A stretch of DNA of 5,289 bases from Bacteroidales bacterium. Lineage in GTDB: Bacteria; Bacteroidota; Bacteroidia; Bacteroidales; JAADJA01. The notes beneath the pieces are model-generated. The model was not told the origin of the DNA, searched no databases, and saw only the letters and a program-made list of their open reading frames with translations. Position numbers and translations under genes: made by a program. This document shows positions 1 to 5,289 of this stretch, in pieces (the stretch's first letter is position 1; each line of letters starts with the position of its first letter). Location of the stretch: positions 1-5,289 of the forward strand of contig JAIOTR010000542.1 in assembly GCA_021106665.1 (NCBI GenBank), written 5' to 3'.

Positions 1-71
1 CGTCAGACTGTCTAAAAACCTAACACTATTTTGTTAATATTTTCAGGATTCAGAATGGAGACATTTCTTAC

Positions 72-79
72 TAATTTTG
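72..79 (+). promoter_or_regulatory. Putative Bacteroidota -7 promoter box for the propeller gene
   Basis: The sequence TAATTTTG matches the Bacteroidota sigma-ABfr -7 consensus TAnnTTTG exactly and ends 21 bases before the ATG at 101. No clear TTG (-33 element) lies at the expected 19-22 base distance upstream, so the call rests on the -7 box alone. The implied 5' leader would be roughly 15 bases, A/T-rich and without a Shine-Dalgarno sequence, which is usual in this phylum. Confidence 0.45.
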
Positions 80-100
80 TATTTTTAATACATTAAAATA

Positions 101-2140
101 ATGAAGAAATATAAACTAAAAAAAGCAGCTTTAACAGTATTTTGTTTTGTTTTAACAACAACTGTTTTCGGTCAATGGCAACAGTTGAACGGACCACCAG
201 GTGGGTATATAAGAAGTATTATTTATGACGGGCAAACATTATATGCAGCAAGCGGTGGCGGAGTATTGGTAAGCGGCAATCAGGGAAATTCATGGGCATT
301 TCATAATGAAGGACTAATAAGTTGTGACACAAAATCCTTTACTAAATTAGGTGATTATGTTTTTGTTTCAACAGATGAAAATGTATTTCGTACGAACGAT
401 AATGGAATGACATGGGAACCTGCAGGTACAAAACTAGACGGAAAATACATCAAAAACTTAACCGAATGTAATAATGTACTGTTTGCCGCTACTTACTTGC
501 GAGGTATTTACAGTTCAGCAGATACAGGAAATACATGGACAGAAATGAATAATGGTTTTTCTGCAAAATATGCTTATTACCTTGCTACAGATGGTTATAA
601 TATTTTTGCAGGAACATACTTGGATGGACTATACAGGTCAACTGATACGGGTAATAGCTGGGTATCGATTAATAATGGGCTAACTGAATTAAACATCATG
701 GCAATAATATGTTTTGAAAACAAAGTGTTTGTAAGCACATTGTCATCCGGTATTTTTGTTTCTTCTAACAATGGTGACACATGGAATCCGTTGGGGACCA
801 GCATTCCTTCGGTTAAAGGTTTTGCCCAACTGAATGGTGTTCTTTATGCTGGGAGTATGGGGGCTGGTGTTTACAGGTCATTGGATTCAGGGCTGACATG
901 GAGTACAATAAACACAGGACTTGATGAAACAAATATATGGGCTATTAGCACAAGTGATTCTGATATTTATGTAGGTACTAAGAATGGTCATGTTTACAAA
1001 AGAAGTAGTACAGGAGGAAGCTGGTCCAATAGCTGTGCAACAGAATTTAATGCTTGTGTGGGCTCTATTTGTAGCAGTGGCTCAAATTTGCTAGCAGGGA
1101 CACATGGTTCAGGTTTTTTTGCTTCAACTAATAGTGGTACAGACTGGACAAGAATAACTTCGATTTGGACAGTCGAAACAAGATCAATTATCTCATCAGG
1201 TCAATATGTTTTTGCAGGAACTGATATGTTGGGCGTTTTTAAATCAACAAATAATGGTGGTTCTTTCTCAATGTCAAATAGTGGCCTTACCAGTGCCTGG
1301 ATTCAGGCTTTTGCGATTTGCCAGGGCAATCTGTTTGCCGGAAGCGGCGAAGAAGGCGTTTTTGTTTCTTCTGATGTCGGTTCAAGCTGGAGCCCGGTTA
1401 ATTCAGGATTAGGCAGCCTCAATATTCTTTCTATGGCTTCTGACAGCTTAAATGTTTTTGCAGCAACTTCTGACAGCGGCATCTATATTACAAATGACTT
1501 AGGAGCAAACTGGTTACTAATAAATAATGGATTAAACGCAAACACAATAACAGCAATTGAGCTTGTTAATGGATATTTGTTTGCAGGAACGAAAGAAGAT
1601 GGCATATATATGTCACATGATCAAGGGGCAAACTGGAGCCAAATGTCAATCGGGTTGCCTTTGCAGACAAACATTCGCTGTTTGCATGTTTATGACACTT
1701 TGGTTTTTGCAGGTACCGGTGATGGAGCAGTGTTTGCAAGTTTGGATTATGGAAACACATGGGTTAATAATAGCGGTGGACTTACTGGTTCGCCTGTGCT
1801 GTCATTATGGGTTTTTCAAGATTATTTATATGCGGGAATGAATGCCGGAGGAGTTTGGAAACTCCCATTATCAATGATTACAAGAATTGATGAAATAAAA
1901 TGTAATACTAATATACATATTTATCCTAATCCTTCGAGTAATAGGATTACGGTAATAACAGATCAGGTATATGATAATAGCTTTATATCTGTTTATAGCA
2001 TGACTGGTCAGGAATTAATAAAACAGGATGTTGAAGGTCTCGGGACTCAAATTGACATCAGTACTCTAACACCCGGAATTCATCTAATTAAATACGGTAG
2101 TAAGGATCGGGTTTCAACAACTAGTTTTGTTAAAGAATAA
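101..2140 (+). CDS. Secreted Asp-box beta-propeller protein with T9SS sorting domain
   Basis: This is a 679-residue exported protein of unknown specific function. Residues 1-24 form a signal peptide (Lys-rich start, hydrophobic core, likely cleavage after VFG before Q25). Residues about 26-590 hold 14 units of about 41 residues. Each has a strand pattern like LFAGT..GIYxS, and 13 are followed by an Asp-box-like turn such as STDTGNSW (180-187) or SLDSGLTW (260-267). Residues about 603-679 are a T9SS type A sorting domain (IYPNPS near 607-612, then a small beta fold ending SFVKE). Known biology: such cargo crosses the outer membrane through T9SS and is released or anchored on the surface. Fourteen units would fit two seven-bladed propellers, which is inference. 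Repeats of this kind occur in sialidases, sortilin, YCF48-like proteins and xyloglucanases, but I see no catalytic motif, so binding or scaffolding is as likely as enzymatic activity. ATG 101 is the first ATG after an in-frame TAA at 86-88. Confidence 0.9.
   Translation: MKKYKLKKAALTVFCFVLTTTVFGQWQQLNGPPGGYIRSIIYDGQTLYAASGGGVLVSGNQGNSWAFHNEGLISCDTKSFTKLGDYVFVSTDENVFRTNDNGMTWEPAGTKLDGKYIKNLTECNNVLFAATYLRGIYSSADTGNTWTEMNNGFSAKYAYYLATDGYNIFAGTYLDGLYRSTDTGNSWVSINNGLTELNIMAIICFENKVFVSTLSSGIFVSSNNGDTWNPLGTSIPSVKGFAQLNGVLYAGSMGAGVYRSLDSGLTWSTINTGLDETNIWAISTSDSDIYVGTKNGHVYKRSSTGGSWSNSCATEFNACVGSICSSGSNLLAGTHGSGFFASTNSGTDWTRITSIWTVETRSIISSGQYVFAGTDMLGVFKSTNNGGSFSMSNSGLTSAWIQAFAICQGNLFAGSGEEGVFVSSDVGSSWSPVNSGLGSLNILSMASDSLNVFAATSDSGIYITNDLGANWLLINNGLNANTITAIELVNGYLFAGTKEDGIYMSHDQGANWSQMSIGLPLQTNIRCLHVYDTLVFAGTGDGAVFASLDYGNTWVNNSGGLTGSPVLSLWVFQDYLYAGMNAGGVWKLPLSMITRIDEIKCNTNIHIYPNPSSNRITVITDQVYDNSFISVYSMTGQELIKQDVEGLGTQIDISTLTPGIHLIKYGSKDRVSTTSFVKE
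239..1864 (+). repeat. Tandem propeller-blade repeats, about 123 bp period, 14 units
   Basis: This is a protein-level repeat inside the first gene. The Asp-box-like motifs start at residues 58, 98, 139, 180, 221, 260, 301, 342, 382, 423, 464, 505 and 547, so spacing is 39-42 residues throughout. Unit 7 (RSSTGGSW) lacks the Asp/Asn position and unit 9 (STNNGGSF) has Phe for Trp. The 14th unit (LYAGM..GVWKL, residues 576-588) keeps the strand but has no Asp box, as expected for the last blade before the linker. The DNA copies are diverged, but short words persist: tttttgcaggaac is identical at 603-615 and 1209-1221. Confidence 0.85.
1907..2137 (+). other. T9SS type A C-terminal sorting domain (within the first CDS)
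   Basis: Residues 603-679 show the features of the Por secretion/type A sorting domain. They start with IHIYPNPSSN and continue with strands such as ISVYSMTGQELI, an IDISTLTPGIHLIKY segment matching the family's 'dlsxLxxGxYxvkv' pattern, and a terminal SFVKE. In characterised T9SS species this domain directs the protein to the outer-membrane translocon and is usually removed afterwards. Its presence implies that the host encodes the T9SS machinery, which is not in this window. Confidence 0.88.
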
Positions 2141-2209
2141 TTTTTATTTATTTAAAATATGCTATGAAAGCTATGCCCAATCGTTATTCAACACTTTAAT
2201 ACAAATACA

Positions 2210-2341
2210 ATGATCCTTCAACTATTCATCTTTGCTTTTCTATTTATCGCTTTCGGGGTATTTTCACTTTTTAAGAAGAAGCGATTTATATGCTTCCTAT
2301 GCCGAATGGTATTATGCCCGCGTTATGGAAGATACCATTAA
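2210..2341 (+). pseudogene. Displaced leader: signal-peptide-like start out of frame with the fucosidase
   Basis: ATG 2210 opens a 43-codon frame starting MILQLFIFAFLFIAFGVFSL, a strongly hydrophobic stretch followed by KKKR, then cysteine-rich sequence up to a TAA at 2339-2341. The tail overlaps the fucosidase core in another frame and looks like noise. The beginning looks like a real export signal or membrane anchor. The fucosidase frame has a TGA at 2211-2213, so it cannot start with this ATG. Reading from 2210 into the fucosidase frame requires a net +1 shift somewhere in about 2214-2285. I infer that this is the original 5' end of the fucosidase gene, now separated by an indel or deletion. 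A coincidental hydrophobic frame in AT-rich DNA is the alternative. Confidence 0.45.
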
Positions 2342-3503
2342 CGGAGGAAAAGAATTTCACAACCGGGTTTATGGAGAGGATTTCGAATACCGTGAATTCG
2401 GGACCATGTTCAAAGCAGAATTATTCTATCCTGATGAATGGGCAGATTTGTTTAAAAGATCTGGAGCAAAGTATGTGGTATTAACCTCAAAACATCATGA
2501 TGGGTATTGTCTTTGGGATACAAAAAGCCCCTACAAAACGGATTGGAATAGTGTAACTGTAGGCCCACATAGAGATTTATTGGGAGATCTGTCAAATGCT
2601 GTCAGGTCAAAAGGATTGAAGATGGGACTTTATTATTCCATTATTGAATGGGAAACCCACCCAAGGAAAGGTAATTATTTTATCAATCAAAAATATGTTG
2701 ATCAATACCGGATTCCAGAAGAAAAATACATTGATGAACTTTTGCATTTTCAGTTAAAGGAACTGGTAAATAATTACGAGCCATCCGTTATTTTTTTTGA
2801 TGCGGGAGAATGGGGTGGTGATGATGAATACTGGCAAGCCAAAGATTTTCTTTCATGGTTATATTCTGAATCACCGGTCAAAGAGGAGGTTGTTGTAAAC
2901 GACAGGTTTTTTGAAGGGATGCCTGGCAATCATGGAGATTATTATTCAAGCGAATATAAGGATGCTGATGGAATTGGTATTAATCACCCATGGGAAGAAA
3001 GCCGGGGGATTGGTGGATCATTTGGATTTAACAGGGATGAGAATATTAATGACTACTCTACTACTACAGAATTAATCCATGAATTAATAGATATTGTTAG
3101 CAGGGGTGGAAATTTATTGCTCAATGTAGGCCCAACAGCCGATGGCAGGATTCCTGTAATCATGCAGGAAAGACTTACCGAAATAGGAGACTGGTTAGAT
3201 ATAAACGGTGAAGCCATTTATGAAACTAAACCACAAACATCTAAAATATCAAGCGAAAATGATAATGTCTATTTTACTTCAAAAAACAATGATTCATTCG
3301 CACTCTGCACCTCCTGGCCACAAGAAAATCTTCAAATAAAAGGAATTGAAAGTCCGATCAAAAATATTTCATTATTAGGATATTCAAATATAATAGAATG
3401 GAAACAATCTAATGGAAACTTGACCATTATGACACCCATCATAAATTTCTCCAAAGTTCCTTGTCTTTATGCTTGGGTATTTAAAATTGAAATGAATAAA
3501 TAA
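2232..3503 (+). CDS. GH29 alpha-L-fucosidase, N-terminally truncated or frame-disrupted
   Basis: The family hydrolyses terminal alpha-L-fucose from glycans with retention of configuration. Numbering from TTG 2232, the EW pair (25-26) lines up with the SEW segment of human FUCA1. The active-site HH pair is in TSKHHDGY (88-89). The nucleophile is Asp190 in FFDAGEW (compare WSDGEWE, Asp225 in human FUCA1), and the conserved NDR is 223-225. Glu255 in HPWEES is the likely acid/base position, 65 residues after the nucleophile (64 in FUCA1). GGNLLLNVGPTADG (292-305) and a C-terminal beta domain ending YAWVFKIE complete the fold. What is missing is the family's first strand with KFGxFxHWG and the preceding segment, about 35-40 residues plus a signal peptide. 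TTG 2232 is the only start-like codon before Met32 (2325) and is unlikely to be the native start. No T9SS domain is present. Without a leader the product would be cytoplasmic and probably inactive. The family call is very firm; intactness is doubtful. Confidence 0.88.
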   Translation: MLFYLSLSGYFHFLRRSDLYASYAEWYYARVMEDTINGGKEFHNRVYGEDFEYREFGTMFKAELFYPDEWADLFKRSGAKYVVLTSKHHDGYCLWDTKSPYKTDWNSVTVGPHRDLLGDLSNAVRSKGLKMGLYYSIIEWETHPRKGNYFINQKYVDQYRIPEEKYIDELLHFQLKELVNNYEPSVIFFDAGEWGGDDEYWQAKDFLSWLYSESPVKEEVVVNDRFFEGMPGNHGDYYSSEYKDADGIGINHPWEESRGIGGSFGFNRDENINDYSTTTELIHELIDIVSRGGNLLLNVGPTADGRIPVIMQERLTEIGDWLDINGEAIYETKPQTSKISSENDNVYFTSKNNDSFALCTSWPQENLQIKGIESPIKNISLLGYSNIIEWKQSNGNLTIMTPIINFSKVPCLYAWVFKIEMNK

Positions 3504-3621
3504 TTATGATCAACTTTTTAAACATCAATATTTTCTTAATCAATTGTTAAATCTGATATTATCTTTCATTATCATATCTATTCATCTTATATTTGTGTGC
3601 TTAATCTTATAATTATTAACT
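3504..3621 (+). other. Intergenic spacer between fucosidase and cytochrome genes
   Basis: This AT-rich gap of 118 bp contains the -7 box at 3588-3595. I see no GC-rich hairpin with a T-run that would serve as a terminator for the fucosidase gene, only the short palindrome caattg at 3541-3546. No small reading frame looks coding. Confidence 0.5.
3588..3595 (+). promoter_or_regulatory. Putative Bacteroidota -7 promoter box for the cytochrome gene
   Basis: TATATTTG is an exact match to TAnnTTTG and ends 26 bases before ATG 3622. At the -33 distance there is only a weak ctttc segment (about 3563-3567) and no TTG. The position suggests that the cytochrome gene is transcribed separately from the fucosidase, with a leader of about 20 bases. 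Confidence 0.45.
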
Positions 3622-4593
3622 ATGAGCAAGATCGTTAATTTTTTACTGTGGCTAATTCCAATTATTATTGTATTAATAACCGGTGTTTTAATTTATATAA
3701 AAACTGCCTTGCCTGATGTTGGTGAAGCACCGGAGTTAACAATAAAGATCACTGAAGAACGGCTTCAAAGAGGTGAATACGTGGCACTTCATGTTACATT
3801 ATGTATAGATTGCCATGCTGAAAGGGACTGGAATAAATTTGGGGGGCCACCGAAAGAAGGATCGCTGGGTGCAGGAGGAGAAATATTTAAACGTGAATGG
3901 GGCTTCCCTGGTGAATATTATGCCGGAAATATCACACCTTATGGTGTTGGTGATTGGACTGATGGAGAGTTGTTCCGGGCTATTACTTCAGGAGTATCAA
4001 AGGATGGAAAGGCTCTTTTTCCTGTTATGCCTTATTTGTATTTTGGCAAAATTGACAAGGAGGATATTTATTCGATCATAGCATATATCAGGACACTAGA
4101 ACCAGTTGAAAAAGAAAACATAGCGTCTGTATCGGGTTTTCCGTTTAACTTCATTATTAATACCATTCCTAAAAAGCCTGAATTCATTACAAAACCTGTA
4201 AATGCTGATAAATTAGAGTATGGTGAATATTTATCTATTGGATGTTTGGAATGCCATACTCAAGCTAAAAAAGGAAGAATAATTCCTGAACTTGCATTTG
4301 CTGGTGGCAGGGATTATACATTGCCAACCGGTGGCGTTGTTAGGTCTTCCAATATCACTTTTGATACTGAAACCGGCATAGGAAAATGGAGCGAAGAAGT
4401 TTTTATTCGGAAATTCAAGCAATATGCCGACTCGAATTTTGTTCCGCAATATATTGGCGAAAATGAATTTAATACTATTATGCCCTGGACCATGTATGCC
4501 GGTTTAACAAACGAAGACCTTTCGGCATTATATATTTATTTGAAGTCAGTAAAAACCATTCAAAACGAAGTGGTTAAGTTTACGGTAGAGTAA
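3622..4593 (+). CDS. Membrane-anchored diheme cytochrome c
   Basis: This 323-residue electron carrier most likely faces the periplasm from the inner membrane. Residues 7-26 are one hydrophobic helix with few charges around it and no obvious cleavage site, so it probably stays as an anchor. There are two class-I-type cytochrome c domains. Heme site 1 is CIDCH (61-65), with Met136 in FPVMPY as the probable axial ligand. Heme site 2 is CLECH (208-212), with Met287 in TIMPWTMY as the probable ligand. The halves are related: each has GEYxx shortly before the heme, then NIT..(x)GxGxW (103-112 and 244-256), then a Met-Pro, suggesting an internal duplication. The layout resembles the cytochrome subunits of membrane dehydrogenases (alcohol or gluconate dehydrogenase type), but those often have three hemes and a dehydrogenase neighbour, absent here. 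The redox partner is unknown. The start at ATG 3622 puts the anchor right at the N-terminus. There is no Shine-Dalgarno sequence. Confidence 0.88.
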   Translation: MSKIVNFLLWLIPIIIVLITGVLIYIKTALPDVGEAPELTIKITEERLQRGEYVALHVTLCIDCHAERDWNKFGGPPKEGSLGAGGEIFKREWGFPGEYYAGNITPYGVGDWTDGELFRAITSGVSKDGKALFPVMPYLYFGKIDKEDIYSIIAYIRTLEPVEKENIASVSGFPFNFIINTIPKKPEFITKPVNADKLEYGEYLSIGCLECHTQAKKGRIIPELAFAGGRDYTLPTGGVVRSSNITFDTETGIGKWSEEVFIRKFKQYADSNFVPQYIGENEFNTIMPWTMYAGLTNEDLSALYIYLKSVKTIQNEVVKFTVE

Positions 4594-4770
4594 ATTATTA
4601 TGATCTCAATGTCAATCACTTTTTTCAAATTTAAAGGTTAATATTGGTAGCAAATTTTTTTCACTTTACTCTTCTATAATTTCAGATCAGATTTCTTTGT
4701 AAAATTCTTGTTATTAGTACTATTCTTTTAATTATTTTTGCACCCAATTTTTTCAACAGTAGAAATCTAA
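4594..4770 (+). other. Intergenic spacer before thrS
   Basis: This AT-rich gap of 177 bp has no convincing reading frame on either strand. It contains T-runs (4620-4626, 4655-4661) but no stable GC stem before them, so I do not call a terminator. A tandem TCAGA pair lies at 4682-4691, too short to interpret. I see no T-box: those regulate aminoacyl-tRNA synthetase genes mainly in Firmicutes and need a much longer structured leader. The promoter-like elements lie at 4708-4740. Confidence 0.5.
4708..4740 (+). promoter_or_regulatory. Putative thrS promoter (TTG ... TATTTTTG)
   Basis: A TTG at 4708-4710 and TATTTTTG at 4733-4740 match the two Bacteroidota promoter elements (-33 TTG and -7 TAnnTTTG). 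They are separated by 22 bases, slightly wider than the usual 19-21. This is the only promoter in the window with both elements. The -7 box ends 30 bases before the thrS ATG, giving a leader of roughly 25 bases. Confidence 0.5.
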
Positions 4771-5289
4771 ATGATAAATATAACTTTTCCTGACGGAAAC
4801 ATAAGGCAATACGAAAAAGGGGTAACCCCCATGGAGATAGCAATGAACATTAGCGAAGGCCTGGCGAGAAATGTACTTTCGGCTAAGGTAAACGGTGAGG
4901 TAATGGATGCAACCATATCCATTGATCAGGATGCTACGGTTCAATTGCTGACCTGGAATGACGACGAAGGAAAAGCAACCATGTGGCACTCATCAGCCCA
5001 CCTGATGGCTGAAACCATTGAATATCTTTATCCTGGAGCAAAATTCGGAATTGGGCCGGATATCGAGCATGGATTTTATTATGATATTGATCTTGGTGAC
5101 AAGGTCATTTCAGAAAACGATTTTCAAAAGATCGAAAATAAGATGCTGGAATTTGCCAGGGAAAAGCAGCAATATATCCGAAAAGAAATTTCCAAATCAG
5201 ACGCCTTAAAATATTTCAAGGAGAAGGGCGATGAATACAAATTGGAATTGATTGATGAACTGGAAGATGGCGAAATCACTTTTTATGAA
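4771..5289 (+). CDS. thrS: Threonyl-tRNA synthetase, N-terminal part (runs off the window)
   Basis: The frame is open for 173 codons from ATG 4771 to the window edge. A full ThrRS has about 640 residues, so this is roughly the first quarter. The enzyme charges tRNA-Thr with threonine in the cytoplasm. Residues 1 to about 62 form the TGS domain (starts MINITFPDGN, with a KVNGEV segment). The editing domain follows, with HSSAH: His73 and His77 fall at the same numbers as the E. coli editing-site histidines that help clear mischarged Ser-tRNA-Thr. Next comes FGIGPDIEHGFYYDID (82-97), a ThrRS signature. The third editing residue (Cys182 in E. coli) and the catalytic core lie beyond the edge. The start is fixed by an in-frame TAA at 4768-4770, directly before the ATG. 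In many bacteria infC-rpmI-rplT follow thrS, but that cannot be seen here. Confidence 0.96.
   Translation, partial: MINITFPDGNIRQYEKGVTPMEIAMNISEGLARNVLSAKVNGEVMDATISIDQDATVQLLTWNDDEGKATMWHSSAHLMAETIEYLYPGAKFGIGPDIEHGFYYDIDLGDKVISENDFQKIENKMLEFAREKQQYIRKEISKSDALKYFKEKGDEYKLELIDELEDGEITFYE

Noticed and set aside
6..14. AGAC-T-GTCT inverted repeat followed by A-run as a terminator
   Set aside because: A one-base loop cannot form a hairpin, and the run that follows is A rather than T on the + strand.
1..37. Tail of an upstream gene
   Set aside because: All three + frames hit a stop within 37 bases (13-15, 21-23, 35-37), leaving 4-11 codons at most. No frame can be recognised as the end of a known protein.
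1206..1841. Plus-strand overlapping frames at 1206-1412 and 1557-1841 (also 2290-2484, 3815-4081, 5018-5209)
   Set aside because: Each lies inside a clearly coding gene in another frame, with unnatural composition and no start signals.
239..1864. Regular spacing resembling a CRISPR or DNA tandem array
   Set aside because: The period exists at protein level with diverged DNA, inside a continuous coding frame. It is a propeller repeat.
101..2140. Sialidase or other glycoside hydrolase call for the Asp-box protein
   Set aside because: Asp boxes alone do not define a sialidase. There is no FRIP-like motif or recognisable arginine triad, and there are 13 boxes rather than 4-5.
2164..2199. Twelve-codon mini reading frame (MKAMPNRYSTL) before the fucosidase as a leader peptide
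   Set aside because: There is no run of regulatory codons, no attenuator hairpin and no ribosome-binding signal. This length is expected by chance.
101..3503. Polysaccharide utilisation locus (propeller protein plus GH29)
   Set aside because: There is no SusC/SusD pair, no regulator and no second glycan enzyme in the window. Two neighbouring genes are not enough.
4753..4989. Minus-strand open frame over the start of thrS
   Set aside because: It lies antisense to a well-conserved thrS N-terminus and its translation shows no recognisable domain. It is a shadow frame, as are the minus-strand frames at 595-804, 1566-1760 and 4231-4449.

Overview
The window reads as a piece of an AT-rich Bacteroidota chromosome, from a lineage that has the type IX secretion system (T9SS). 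Three things point this way. The first gene ends in a typical T9SS type A C-terminal sorting domain. Three of the four genes are preceded by a Bacteroidota-type -7 box (TAnnTTTG) with A/T-rich leaders and no Shine-Dalgarno sequence. The 3' end carries the start of a threonyl-tRNA synthetase. The lineage cannot be named more precisely from this sequence.

All four recognisable genes are on the + strand. (1) 101-2140 encodes a secreted protein of 679 residues: a signal peptide, 14 propeller-blade-like units of about 41 residues (13 with an Asp-box-like turn), and a T9SS sorting domain. (2) 2232-3503 encodes a GH29 alpha-L-fucosidase. Its catalytic core and C-terminal beta domain are well preserved, but the N-terminus is damaged: the family's conserved KFGxFxHWG segment is missing, and a signal-peptide-like leader starting at an ATG (2210) lies in a different frame. 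(3) 3622-4593 encodes a membrane-anchored diheme cytochrome c with two CxxCH sites. (4) 4771 to the window edge encodes the first 173 residues of threonyl-tRNA synthetase (thrS), with the TGS domain and the HxxxH editing site.

Gaps between genes are 69 to 177 bp. No tRNA, rRNA, CRISPR array, insertion sequence or convincing terminator was found. The genes do not form an obvious pathway. The propeller protein and the fucosidase could share a transcript (same strand, short gap, no recognisable promoter between them), and both suggest an outward-facing or polysaccharide-related role, but no SusC/SusD pair is present. The cytochrome and thrS each have their own -7 box and appear to be separate units.

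The observation most worth checking is the broken 5' end of the fucosidase gene. I found no convincing new multi-gene system here. The large double-propeller T9SS cargo protein is the least characterised item by function.
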